A DNA stretch of 64,000 nt, from the NCBI GenBank assembly GCA_025359565.1, contig JANYFY010000025.1, positions 1-64,000 on the forward strand, written 5' to 3'. The notes beneath the pieces were generated by a model. It had not been told where the DNA came from. It made no database searches and saw only the letters and a program-made list of their open reading frames with translations. The translations under genes were made by a program, and so were the position numbers. The stretch comes from Gammaproteobacteria bacterium. GTDB lineage: Bacteria; Pseudomonadota; Gammaproteobacteria; Steroidobacterales; Steroidobacteraceae. This document shows positions 24,944-33,671 of the stretch, one piece after another (position 1 is the first letter of the stretch; every line of letters starts with the position of its first letter).

Positions 24944-27202
24944 ATGAATGCTGTGTTGGACGCAAATCCGGCTGCCGCGGGGCGCTCTGCTACGGACGCT
25001 TCATTCGAGCCGTATGGCCGACTGTTGTTGTTACTGATGCCGAGCCTGCGGGGCGTAGTGGTGCACGACGGGTTTGCCAATTTGGTGTGGACGTCGGATG
25101 ATTGGGACCTTGGCGAGCACGCCGATATTATTCGTGACTCTATCGCTAACGCCCTGTCTGATGTCAGTGAATATCCAGGAATTATGCGCGAGATTGATGC
25201 CGATAGCGCGGCTTATTCCTTTGCAGTGCGTGGCGAGGCCACCGATGTTTTGGGGGTGGTTACCCTAGTTGCAAAGCTGCGCGGTATGCGCACCGAAGCA
25301 TTTTCCTTGGCGTACGTACGCCAGTTAGTGCAACCTTCGCTCGAGTGCTTGCGACGCGAAATGACCTTACGAACCCGCTTGGGTTCGCGCGAACGCGATC
25401 TGAGTGAGAGCGAGCGCGGTCTTGATTTGATGCTAACAATGTCATCGCGCAATGCCGTAGATGCCAGCGATGCTGATGAATTTGCATTGATTTTAAAAGC
25501 CGGAATTGATCACATGGGCTGTGCGCTGGCCGCGTTGTGGGTACCTGATAAAAATATTTCTTTGTCCCTGACACGTAGTGGACAACCCATGGCGCCCGAA
25601 GCGCTCAACAGAGCTCGGCAGCATCTAACCAATTGGATGCAATTGCAGCAGCGTACCTTGGTCATTAATCACATCGCTAAAGTTGTCAGTAATGTAGCCG
25701 CCCCGTATAAAATCTTAGCCAGTCCGATCCGCAATCGATCGGAGCGAGTCATTGGCGTTTATGCTTTATTTAACCCGCCTAATGCTGCAGATTTTGACGC
25801 TCATAAGGCGCGCATTGCGGAATTGCTAGCGAAAAAGGCTGCTCTCATCATCCAATCACAGTACGATCCTAACACGGGGCTTATGACCCGGCACGCGTTT
25901 GAGCGACAGATCGGGGCACTTTTAGTCGCTCCTAAATCCAATGTGAGTGCCAGAGACTCGCATAGCATTATCTATCTCGATATTGATCGGTTGCACGTCA
26001 TCAATGAGACCTTCGGCATGCACGTTGGCGATCAAGTGATTGCATGCGTCGCTGAATGTCTCGCGCAAAATCTCCCCGTAGGAGCTCTATCGGCGCGCAT
26101 TTCTGGAGATCGATTAGCGGCCATGATTCCAGAGTCGGACTTGGAAGCTGCTGCGACGGTTGCCGAGAATGTTCGAGCCGCCGCTACCAAGGTCAATCCT
26201 CGTGCCGGCCAAGGAGCTTTCGATGTGACGGTTTGTCTTGGCGTCGCACCGATCGGACGGTCAGAAAATCCATTGCCACATGCGTTAGCCACCGCTGAAA
26301 TAGCTTGTAAGGCCGCTAAGGATCGCGGCAGAAATCGAGTGGAAGTGTTCCAAGATTCTGATCAAAGTATTATTCGACGCCACACCGATTTATTGGTTAT
26401 TGGTAAATTACGCGATGCGTTAGAGCACGATCATTTTCGGTTAGATGCACAACCCATCCTGCCATTGCGTGGCAATTATGGCCGGCCTCGCTTCGAACTC
26501 TTGATTCGCATGCTAGGTGATCGTGGTGAAATTATTCCGCCTAGTAAATTTCTGTCCTCGGCTGAACGTTATCAGTTAATGCCCACTGTCGATCGCTGGG
26601 TGGTACGACACGCTTGCCAACTGTTGGGTCAGCATAGCGTTGTCGTTGGATCTGGAATGGCCCGCTTTGCGATTAATTTATCCGGTCAATCACTGCAAGA
26701 TGATACATTTTTAGAATATGTGACCAACGAATTAAAGACTAGCCATTTGGCGCCGGAAGTGTTGTGTTTCGAACTGACTGAAACAGCGACTATCGGTAAT
26801 ATCGCCAAGGCGCAAGCGTTCATGCACACGCTGCAAGATCTTGGGTGTCAGTTTGCATTAGATGATTTTGGCACTGGCGTCAGCTCGTTGGCTTATTTGA
26901 AGGATTTATCAGTTAATTATTTAAAAATTGACGGTAGCTTTGTACGTGACGCGATCAAAAATTCGCGTTCCGAATCCATGATTAAGGCTATTGCACAGCT
27001 TGCCAAAGCGATGCACATGGACACCATCGCAGAGTACGTCGAAACCGACGAGCTGCGCGTACGTATGACTGAGCTGGGTGTCGACTACGGACAGGGCTTT
27101 GCTATGGGCAAGGCTCAGCCGCTGCAAGAACTCCTTAAGGAGTTAGATATTTTTGAAGCGTCTGTGGATATCCGAGTAGATCCTTTGGTGCGTGCTACCT
27201 AA
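24944..27202 (+). CDS. GAF-GGDEF(degenerate)-EAL protein
   Basis: A 752-residue protein without evident TM segments. The first 300 residues hold a sensory part with a GAF-like stretch (FALILKAGIDHMGCALAALW). The GGDEF-like domain is degenerate: the GGDEF signature reads SARISGDRLAAM, so cyclase activity is unlikely, though GTP binding may remain. The EAL domain looks active: FELLIRM (catalytic Glu kept), FAINLSGQS, FELTETATIG, LDDFGTGVSSLAYL, LKIDGSFV and TIAEYVET. The predicted role is hydrolysis of cyclic-di-GMP, perhaps allosterically tuned by GTP. It is a single gene, with the redoxin gene 64 bases downstream. Confidence 0.9.
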   Translation: MNAVLDANPAAAGRSATDASFEPYGRLLLLLMPSLRGVVVHDGFANLVWTSDDWDLGEHADIIRDSIANALSDVSEYPGIMREIDADSAAYSFAVRGEATDVLGVVTLVAKLRGMRTEAFSLAYVRQLVQPSLECLRREMTLRTRLGSRERDLSESERGLDLMLTMSSRNAVDASDADEFALILKAGIDHMGCALAALWVPDKNISLSLTRSGQPMAPEALNRARQHLTNWMQLQQRTLVINHIAKVVSNVAAPYKILASPIRNRSERVIGVYALFNPPNAADFDAHKARIAELLAKKAALIIQSQYDPNTGLMTRHAFERQIGALLVAPKSNVSARDSHSIIYLDIDRLHVINETFGMHVGDQVIACVAECLAQNLPVGALSARISGDRLAAMIPESDLEAAATVAENVRAAATKVNPRAGQGAFDVTVCLGVAPIGRSENPLPHALATAEIACKAAKDRGRNRVEVFQDSDQSIIRRHTDLLVIGKLRDALEHDHFRLDAQPILPLRGNYGRPRFELLIRMLGDRGEIIPPSKFLSSAERYQLMPTVDRWVVRHACQLLGQHSVVVGSGMARFAINLSGQSLQDDTFLEYVTNELKTSHLAPEVLCFELTETATIGNIAKAQAFMHTLQDLGCQFALDDFGTGVSSLAYLKDLSVNYLKIDGSFVRDAIKNSRSESMIKAIAQLAKAMHMDTIAEYVETDELRVRMTELGVDYGQGFAMGKAQPLQELLKELDIFEASVDIRVDPLVRAT

Positions 27203-27266
27203 TTCGAGGACTTGGCTTACAATACGCCGCTTAGGTCGACGACCAGTTTTAATAGGCGGATGATTC

Positions 27267-27803
27267 ATGACGAATGGCAGTCCTCAAGCGTGCGACCAGG
27301 CGCCCGAGTTGGTGGTGCATACCTGGTTTAATACGGATCAACCGCTACTTTTGTCGGGCTTGCGAGGTAGGGTCATCGTATTAGTCGCGTTTCAGGTGCT
27401 GTGTCCTAATTCCACTGCCCATGGCGTGTCTCAGGCGAAGCGCATATTTGACACTTTTTCCCCCGATGATGTGTGCGTCATAGGCTTGCATGCCACCTTT
27501 GAACATCACGATGCGATTAGCGCGGCGGTAATCAAGGCTTTTATGCATGAGTACCGCTTAAAATTCCCGATTGCCCTTGATCAACCTAATGCGACTGGAC
27601 CCATTCCATTGACGATGGAACGTTACAAGATGCGCGGAACTCCCAGTCTTATTTTGATCGATAAGCTGGGATTTGTGCGCAAACATGCTTTCGGAGCGGT
27701 GGATGATTTGCGCATTGGAGCAGAAATAGGCGCTTTAACTCAGGAAGTCGCGATGCCCATGCCGACGTTGCTGCACGGTATAGCGCGCAGTAGTGCCGCC
27801 TAA
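27267..27803 (+). CDS. Redoxin-type thioredoxin-fold protein
   Basis: A 178-residue protein with an AhpC/TSA-redoxin fold: APELVVHTWFNTDQPLLLSG, GRVIVLVAFQVLCPNSTAHG, IAVIKAFMHEYRLKFPIALD, then the cis-Pro region KMRGTPSLILIDKLGFVRKH. The active-site position carries a single Cys (CPNS) instead of a CxxC disulfide, so any activity would be peroxidase-like or monothiol. No signal peptide is visible, so it should be cytosolic. Its stop overlaps the stop of the convergent TonB-fusion gene. Confidence 0.8.
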   Translation: MTNGSPQACDQAPELVVHTWFNTDQPLLLSGLRGRVIVLVAFQVLCPNSTAHGVSQAKRIFDTFSPDDVCVIGLHATFEHHDAISAAVIKAFMHEYRLKFPIALDQPNATGPIPLTMERYKMRGTPSLILIDKLGFVRKHAFGAVDDLRIGAEIGALTQEVAMPMPTLLHGIARSSAA

Positions 27804-29320
27804 GGTGGCAAGGTAAATCTGATGCGAACTCTTGCGCGTTGTGAGACGGCGGCACCGTCGCGCAGCACCGGCTTATAGCGCCATTGCCCGACGGCCTTCA
27901 TGGCTGCTTTCTCGAATACTCCGCTGGGATCAGCTTGATGCACGCCCAAATCTTTAACTTCACCCGCCTCGTTGACCGTAAAATCGAGTTCGACCCAGCC
28001 TTGGATTTTACGTCGCTCAACGTCTTGCGGGTAGGCGGGTTGCACAGACTTTATAAGGGTCAGAGTTCCAGAACCTACCACATTGGCTAGAAATTGTTGT
28101 TTGGCGAGGGCAGTATCAATATTCGCGGTTAAGATAACCGAGTCCGCCGAGGCATAGCCTAAAGTGCTAGCTTCGTTCAGCCAAGTACGAGCCAAGTCAT
28201 AGTGCTCCTGGGCATAGGCCTGCTGTGCCTTTATTACGAGATGCGAGCCTAAGTCCGCTATAGCGATCTTTAAGGAAGGGTTGCTCGCATCGAGGCTGCG
28301 TAGCGCCAGGAGATAGTACTTGGCACTGTCGTTCGCGGGTTCTATTAGGCGATCCTGCGCTAAGCGTTCAAGCGCGTTGCGCAATAATTTTTCTCGGGTA
28401 TTGCTCTCTTCTTGTTTGACAGCATCCGCAGCCAATTGGGTATCTCCAGTGCTCGTTGTTTTGCGTGACACTGCTGCATTTAAAAGTTTACTTTCTGAAG
28501 CAATTTTTTCGGCGTTCATAGCCAAATTATTGACACGAGTTCTGGCCGCAGCGCTAGCTTTGTCCCTAAGCCGCTCTAGTTGCGCGGCTAACGATGCGAC
28601 GGGAGGACTCTGCGCCGGTATTTCGCTTGTTGTTGCGCCAGCGGAGGGCGGCGCATCGTCGGGCAAAGACTTACCGCTGGGCGGCGCACTGCGCACCGGG
28701 ATCTCGAGGATTGCCGCCGCTTTCTGCGTTGCCGCTTTCTTAGGCAAGCTCGCTACTCCAATTGCCAGAAGTACCAGCCCGGCTACTACACTCAGTATCA
28801 GTAGATTTTGCTTTTTCGCGGGCCGCGCGCCTAGTGCGGAAATGCGGGCCGCATGGCGTTGATCTTCGTGTTTCTTAACTGCAGCATCGGCGAATAATTT
28901 GGCCCGCTCGGGCGACATCGGCTTATGAATGAAGCGGTAAATGATTCCGGTGCTTATCAGTGGCGCAAGTTTGCCCTCGTCGTCGCGACTACCGGCAACA
29001 ATAATGACTAGATCAGGAAATTGCTGTTTGAGACGCTCAATATAGATATTGCTGGGACTGTCCAAGCTATGGGTATCGAGCACCAATATGCCGACGTGGC
29101 CCGCGATAACCAGGTCGCTTACTTTATCGCCGGTCAAAACATGCCAAAGTCGCCGTGACTCGCCGATGGCCTCGCGCAAAGTCTTAAGAAATCCTTCGTC
29201 TTGCGTGAGCACTACCAATTCGACGATGTCGCTTGCAAGACTAAAGCTCATCGGGCCCAAGTCGCTGTTCATGAATACCTTCGGGCCTTTTTCATCTGCC
29301 AGACGAGCATTGTTATCCAT
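27800..29320 (-). CDS. Receiver-like domain fused to TonB C-terminal domain
   Basis: A 506-residue protein. Residues about 30-160 resemble a response-regulator receiver: LVVLTQDEGFLKTL, phosphoacceptor-like Asp in GILVLDTHSLDS, and Lys-Pro in FIHKPMSPERA. A TM helix follows (LLILSVVAGLVLLAIGV), then an Ala/Ser/Pro-rich linker and helical repeat region (LEHYDLARTWLNEASTLGYA). The TonB C-terminal domain is at about 415-506 (SVQPAYPQDVERRKIQGWVE, KAVGQWRYKPVL). The topology implies a cytosolic receiver and a periplasmic energy-transducer domain, an unusual coupling. No exbB/exbD are adjacent. The secreted TPR-like gene follows 89 bases upstream in the same direction. Confidence 0.82.
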   Translation of the reverse strand: MDNNARLADEKGPKVFMNSDLGPMSFSLASDIVELVVLTQDEGFLKTLREAIGESRRLWHVLTGDKVSDLVIAGHVGILVLDTHSLDSPSNIYIERLKQQFPDLVIIVAGSRDDEGKLAPLISTGIIYRFIHKPMSPERAKLFADAAVKKHEDQRHAARISALGARPAKKQNLLILSVVAGLVLLAIGVASLPKKAATQKAAAILEIPVRSAPPSGKSLPDDAPPSAGATTSEIPAQSPPVASLAAQLERLRDKASAAARTRVNNLAMNAEKIASESKLLNAAVSRKTTSTGDTQLAADAVKQEESNTREKLLRNALERLAQDRLIEPANDSAKYYLLALRSLDASNPSLKIAIADLGSHLVIKAQQAYAQEHYDLARTWLNEASTLGYASADSVILTANIDTALAKQQFLANVVGSGTLTLIKSVQPAYPQDVERRKIQGWVELDFTVNEAGEVKDLGVHQADPSGVFEKAAMKAVGQWRYKPVLRDGAAVSQRARVRIRFTLPP

Positions 29321-29409
29321 AGCTTTGATTTCCCATAGCTCGTCACAATACTGAGTCTAGCAGCTATGGAAAAGTATGTTGCGCCGTGTCAATTGGTTTA
29401 TGTGACTGA

Positions 29410-30372
29410 CTACTCAGTCTTAGGGGGATATAGCACTAGATGATGATCTTTTAGAATGGCAATGCAAACGTCTTCTTCCCGGGCTAAACGACGCATGCGG
29501 GCTAGACGCCAGCGTGCGCGCGAGTTCTTAGACCAAGGTAATAGCGGCGAATCCACTTCAGCGGATGCGGACATACGCCAAGAGAGGGTGCGACGACGTT
29601 CGAGGATAGCACGCACGTCTTTGCTATCAGCCGATGCAAGGCGTCGTTCGATAGTGAGGCCCGCCATTTGCGCGAGAACGGTGTCCCCTTTTTGCATTAT
29701 TTTCGCAATGCTTAAGCACGCATGACGTCGCTCCACACTCGAGCTTAGGTCACGACACGCATCGATTAGCGGCGAAAACGCGGGCAGTAATTCCGCGCTA
29801 GCGAGACCTGAAACAAAGCTTAGGCGCTGCCAATCGGCATTTAAATAATCGTAGCGCGTTTCGTGTCGCACCTCTTTGAGAGCATCAAACAATAGGACTA
29901 CTAATGGATTCCAGTACAGGTAAAAACGGGAACCCTGTGCCATGGCAGCTAGAATGCGATCGATTTCTTGGACGTCGTGGTCTTTTTGTGCGGTTGGCAA
30001 CAACGGCAGCCACGCGGCAGCGTTATCCGAATCAATCCAACGCGCGGTAGTTGCGGTTTCGCGCAGGTCACAGGCCCGCGATCTTGCGCATACTTGCAAC
30101 CGCAACCAGCCGATGGCGGTATTATCCGGCGCCAGTTGCACTGCTTGATCCGCCAGTTTTGAGGCACTGACAGCGTTATCCCTGAGGCTCAATGTTGCGG
30201 CGGCCGCCAGCGAATTACCATCGGCTCGTCTTGTCAGAGCATCCAGAACAGAGGCTCGCCATAATTCCGGAATCTCACCTTTTAAGTGCTGCGCGTTACC
30301 GGCTGCGAGCGCGCCTGTTGAAATTAAGATCGCCCAACTCAGTGCGATCGTCGTTAGACCCCGTAAATACAT
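29410..30372 (-). CDS. Secreted helical-repeat hypothetical protein
   Basis: A 320-residue protein with a signal peptide (ALSWAILISTGALAAGN). The body is built of helix pairs reminiscent of TPR/Sel1-like repeats (ASKLADQAVQLAPDNTAIGW, DSDNAAAWLPLLPTAQKDHD, IDRILAAMAQG). Several Cys residues (VCARSRACDL, CRDLSS) may form disulfides in the periplasm. No family name can be given. It lies between the receiver-TonB gene and the DUF502 gene on the same strand, with a 10-base gap to DUF502, so the three may be one operon. Confidence 0.68.
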   Translation of the reverse strand: MYLRGLTTIALSWAILISTGALAAGNAQHLKGEIPELWRASVLDALTRRADGNSLAAAATLSLRDNAVSASKLADQAVQLAPDNTAIGWLRLQVCARSRACDLRETATTARWIDSDNAAAWLPLLPTAQKDHDVQEIDRILAAMAQGSRFYLYWNPLVVLLFDALKEVRHETRYDYLNADWQRLSFVSGLASAELLPAFSPLIDACRDLSSSVERRHACLSIAKIMQKGDTVLAQMAGLTIERRLASADSKDVRAILERRRTLSWRMSASAEVDSPLLPWSKNSRARWRLARMRRLAREEDVCIAILKDHHLVLYPPKTE

Positions 30373-30382
30373 GTGATCACGG

Positions 30383-31006
30383 TCACTGCAATTTTACAGG
30401 GGAATTTGCGCTTGCAGCGGTAAGGCCGGCAGTGATCGCCAGACGCATAGCATCTTCTACCGAGATGTCCAGCGGGTGGATACGATCACGAGACAGATAA
30501 ACCGAGTAACCGCCGAACGCGTAGCTCATGGGAAAATACACGGTGACCCAGTCGCGGCCACCGTGCGAGTATAGGACGCTGGGTACATCTTCACGCGTAA
30601 CGAAACCGATGGCGCGTACCTCGCCGAATTGTGCAAGCACCACACGCTGCAAATCACGTTTCTCGCCGCTTCCGGAAGGTAGTAGACTTAATACATCTCG
30701 AAAACCTCCGTACAGCGTTTTAACGAAGGGAATGCGGCCTAAAAAATCATTCCAATATTTGACAAGAATTTTGCCGGCATAGGCATTGACTGCGCCACCG
30801 ACCACCAATAAAAGAATAAATCCAGCGATTAAACCTAAGCCTGGCCAGTAATGCTCTGGGCTAACTATATGCAATTCGATTAGCCCTAGTCGAAGCCAGG
30901 CCTCGACGGTATGAACTAGCCACCAAATAACGGACACCGTCAGAGCCAGCGGCAACACGGTTACAAGGCCGCTCATTGTCAGGGTCAGTATTTTTCTCAT
31001 GCGCAC
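30383..31006 (-). CDS. DUF502 family membrane protein
   Basis: A 207-residue inner-membrane protein starting at GTG 31006 or ATG 31000. Features of the DUF502 family: two N-terminal TM helices (LTVLPLALTVSVIWWLVHT-like and LGLIAGFILLLVVGG), FLGRIPFVKTLYGGFRDVLS, then a cytosolic/periplasmic beta domain with VLAQFGEVRAIGFVTRED and VYFPMSYAFGGYSVYLSRD. The biochemical role of the family is not established. It is probably the first gene of a leftward operon with the secreted helical-repeat gene. Confidence 0.9.
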   Translation of the reverse strand: MRMRKILTLTMSGLVTVLPLALTVSVIWWLVHTVEAWLRLGLIELHIVSPEHYWPGLGLIAGFILLLVVGGAVNAYAGKILVKYWNDFLGRIPFVKTLYGGFRDVLSLLPSGSGEKRDLQRVVLAQFGEVRAIGFVTREDVPSVLYSHGGRDWVTVYFPMSYAFGGYSVYLSRDRIHPLDISVEDAMRLAITAGLTAASANSPVKLQ

Positions 31007-31121
31007 ATCATCGCACGATTTTTCGGTCCTCGGGCGTGAGACCGAAGAAAGCGCTACACTCCTTAGGAGGTAAAGGGTCTAGCCGTAAATAGATCAGAAA
31101 ATGACTTTTAAGGAGTAATAC

Positions 31122-31328
31122 ATGTCGTCAGTCGCAAGGGTCACAGAAATAATAGCGTCTTCGAAAAAGAGTTTCGATGATGCGATCGCTAACGGTGTAA
31201 GACGCGCCACTAAAACTTTAAAAAATGTCGCCGGAGCTTGGGTTGCTAGCCAGGAGATGGTTATCGAGAAGGGAAAAGTTACCGAGTACCGCGTTCGGCT
31301 AAAAGTAACATTCGTCCTCGCAGAGTAA
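31122..31328 (+). CDS. Dodecin family flavin-binding protein
   Basis: A 68-residue protein with AAGGAG 7 bases before the ATG. The dodecin fold is recognisable from VARVTEIIASSKKSFDDAIA, the key Trp in VAGAWVASQEMVIEKGK and a final strand YRVRLKVTFVL. Dodecins form hollow 12-mers that store riboflavin or FMN and limit photochemistry. It is monocistronic: a hairpin-like TTCGGTC...GACCGAA lies about 80 bases upstream (31021-31046), and gspB converges from the right with a 12-base gap. Confidence 0.93.
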   Translation: MSSVARVTEIIASSKKSFDDAIANGVRRATKTLKNVAGAWVASQEMVIEKGKVTEYRVRLKVTFVLAE

Positions 31329-31339
31329 ATTAAGGCAAC

Positions 31340-31981
31340 CTATTGGCGAGGTAGCAAAAACTTTAAGCTGTGAAAACTTAAGACGACACCATCGCGCCTA
31401 ATGTGCGCTACGACGGGACCCTCTTGTAGCGTAGCGCCTTCTTTGTATTTGCGCATATTGATGTACACGAACCGCTCGCGCGCTTGAGTTGCGAAGACAT
31501 GGACGTCTAAATGCAAGTCTGGAAGTGACTGAGCACCCGTAAGATGCATCTCATTGATGCTGGGCAATATTTCTTCTATGTCTTCCGCAGGCGGTATGGT
31601 GAGTGGTTTGCTGGAGGGCGGTTTAAAAGCGGATAGGTTTTTTGATAGAACTAATGGTCGTGTAGTGATCGGCGCGCTAGTGATCGGAATTTCAGGTGCG
31701 TACACCGGAGCGTCTAAGGGGCTGAAATGCGAGTTTGTCGGTACAGTCGGATTTGCAGAACCTAGTGCCTCGTGCGCGGGTGCACTGGAAGAGGGAGTCG
31801 TTAAGCTGTTTCTTATTAAGAAGACCAGTAATATTAACAAATTGACCCCAAGCAGAACTCCAAGTGCAATAGCCCATCGCGGTGTTGGGCGTGTCTTGGG
31901 CACACTTAAGTCTAACCCTGGATTCGCCTGTTTTTGGCGATCTATTTCCGATTTCTTGAGGGCGTCGAGTATAAAAGACAT
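31340..31981 (-). CDS. gspB: General secretion pathway protein GspB
   Basis: Start taken at the ATG at 31981 (MSFILDALKKSE), the conserved GspB N-terminus; the longer frame adds 24 unrelated residues. The product is 213 residues: a short cytosolic part, one TM helix (WAIALGVLLGVNLLILLVFL), a Ser/Pro-rich periplasmic linker, and the conserved C-terminal domain (DLHLDVHVFATQARERFVYI...YKEGATLQEG). GspB pairs with GspA to insert the type II secretion secretin through the peptidoglycan. It begins 7 bases after gspA. Other gsp genes are not in this window. Confidence 0.92.
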   Translation of the reverse strand: MSFILDALKKSEIDRQKQANPGLDLSVPKTRPTPRWAIALGVLLGVNLLILLVFLIRNSLTTPSSSAPAHEALGSANPTVPTNSHFSPLDAPVYAPEIPITSAPITTRPLVLSKNLSAFKPPSSKPLTIPPAEDIEEILPSINEMHLTGAQSLPDLHLDVHVFATQARERFVYINMRKYKEGATLQEGPVVAHIRRDGVVLSFHSLKFLLPRQ

Positions 31982-31988
31982 GACAGTC

Positions 31989-33641
31989 CTAGCCGCTGTG
32001 GGGCGCATTCGCGACGAGTAGAGGTGAACCTGGCTCCGCGAGTATTGCATCAAGCACTACTTGAGTTTGAACACCAGCGATGCCGTCCACCGCGAGTCGA
32101 TAATCGCGCTGGAAGTTCCTGACAGCCTCGACCAAAACTGGATCGTATAAATCGCTTTTTTCCGGGTCCGCGGCCAATCCCTTGAGTGCGCTGAGGCTAC
32201 GTCGTAGCCACCGAACTTGATCATTGCGCATTCCCAACGCGAGTGTTCGGACATGCGCAGACTTCGGCTTCCAAATGACCACAAATTCACCAAACCAGAT
32301 ATTAGACAGTTCTTCCAAAGGTACTTGTTCGTCATGTTCACCCAATATTAAAGTGGCGTTCTTAGCGTCTAAATGAGTTAGCACAACCCGATGTTTTTCG
32401 CCTTGATTGTCAATCAAAGTGAGAATGGCGGGGCGATTCAAAATTTTCACTTGAGCCCACGAACCCTGTTGATCAAGGCATGCAAGCCCTGCCTTATTTG
32501 CCTGAGCGCAAGGCTCGCGATCCTCAGTCATTGCCACGCCCCAAAGTGATAGCAGCCGGCGATAGGCTGCCGCATCATCCGTTTGTGAGCGGTGGCTAAT
32601 TAACAAGTTATTAATCGACAGAGTGGGCTTTAATGTGGGCTGTTTGGGTTGAAGAACCGCGACAACAGGCGCACCGGGCGACATTTGTCTACCGACAATG
32701 ACAGCGCTTGAATTCGCTAGGCGCGCTATTGTGGGCGAATGAGGCAAAACTCGCCAAGTGATTACGGCTATGCCCGCGGCTACGAGGATTCCGACAATGG
32801 TTAGCCCAACTACCCAGCTAGGCATGATGCGTCGGCCGTAGACTTCGCCAGCAGCGGTGCGGATTAACGACGCAGTTACTTGATGAGTCTCGCGGGTAAA
32901 GGCACCGAGCAGGGCGCGGTCGCAGCATACGTTGATAACCCGGGGTATCCCCCGTGATACCCGGTGTACCTCTGCTAACGCTGCCTTGCTAAAAATCTCG
33001 TCTGAGACGCCGGCAACTCGCAAACGATGGCGCACATACCCTAGGGTCTCTTCTGCGGATAGTGGTTGTAAATGATAGCGTCCGGTTATGCGCTGGGCTA
33101 GCTGTCGCAAATCGTTACGATCCAATAACTCGCGTAGTTCGGGTTGACCGATTAAGATGATTTGCAGTAATTTGTGCGTCGACGTTTCTAGATTTGTAAG
33201 TAATCGGACTTGTTCGAGCACCTCGGCAGAAAGATTTTGCGCTTCATCGACAATCACAATGACGCGTCTACCTTCGGCATGAGCAGATAACAAACGTCCA
33301 TTGAGCGCATCTACTAACCCCTTCACGCTTGCGTGATCGCTCTGGGCGATACTAACGCCGAGTTCTTCGCAGATAGTCAGTAGAAATTCAAGCGACGATA
33401 TTCGCGGGTTCATAATGACGGCAACATCAGCATGTTGTGGTATGCGCGATAACAAAGTGCGCACGACCGTAGTCTTACCCGTGCCTACTTCGCCGGTGAG
33501 TTGAATGAAACCGCCGGATTCATTAACACCATACAGCAAGTGAGCCAAAGCTTCCGCATGGCGTTCGCTCAAATACAAATAGCGCGGATCCGGCGTGATC
33601 GCGAAAGGTTTTTCAGTGAGGCCGAAGAAGCGCGTGTACAT
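31989..33641 (-). CDS. gspA: Type II secretion ATPase GspA/ExeA
   Basis: A 550-residue membrane ATPase. The N-terminus reads MYTRFFGLTEKPFAITPDPR, as in ExeA. Walker A is GEVGTGKTT (about residue 50), Walker B VIVIVDEAQNLS, with arginine/sensor stretches QRITGRYHL and SRGIPRVINVCCDRALL. A TM helix lies near 280 (WVVGLTIVGILVAAGIAVI). The C-terminal part is periplasmic, with a C39-like/linker segment and a peptidoglycan-binding domain (LRRSLSALKG, LVEAVRNFQRDYRLAVDGIA). With GspB it helps the secretin assemble. Cotranscribed with gspB. Confidence 0.93.
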   Translation of the reverse strand: MYTRFFGLTEKPFAITPDPRYLYLSERHAEALAHLLYGVNESGGFIQLTGEVGTGKTTVVRTLLSRIPQHADVAVIMNPRISSLEFLLTICEELGVSIAQSDHASVKGLVDALNGRLLSAHAEGRRVIVIVDEAQNLSAEVLEQVRLLTNLETSTHKLLQIILIGQPELRELLDRNDLRQLAQRITGRYHLQPLSAEETLGYVRHRLRVAGVSDEIFSKAALAEVHRVSRGIPRVINVCCDRALLGAFTRETHQVTASLIRTAAGEVYGRRIMPSWVVGLTIVGILVAAGIAVITWRVLPHSPTIARLANSSAVIVGRQMSPGAPVVAVLQPKQPTLKPTLSINNLLISHRSQTDDAAAYRRLLSLWGVAMTEDREPCAQANKAGLACLDQQGSWAQVKILNRPAILTLIDNQGEKHRVVLTHLDAKNATLILGEHDEQVPLEELSNIWFGEFVVIWKPKSAHVRTLALGMRNDQVRWLRRSLSALKGLAADPEKSDLYDPVLVEAVRNFQRDYRLAVDGIAGVQTQVVLDAILAEPGSPLLVANAPHSG

Positions 33642-33671
33642 GAATAGCTAAGATGATACCAAGCTTATCTC

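Noticed and set aside
28320-28862. Plus-strand 180-codon frame inside the receiver-TonB gene
   Set aside because: Antisense to an Ala/Ser-rich linker; no ribosome binding site and low-complexity composition.
31021-31046. Inverted repeat TTCGGTC...GACCGAA upstream of dodecin as a terminator
   Set aside because: There is no T-run on either side and it is upstream of both flanking genes, so it is more likely a weak regulatory hairpin or chance.
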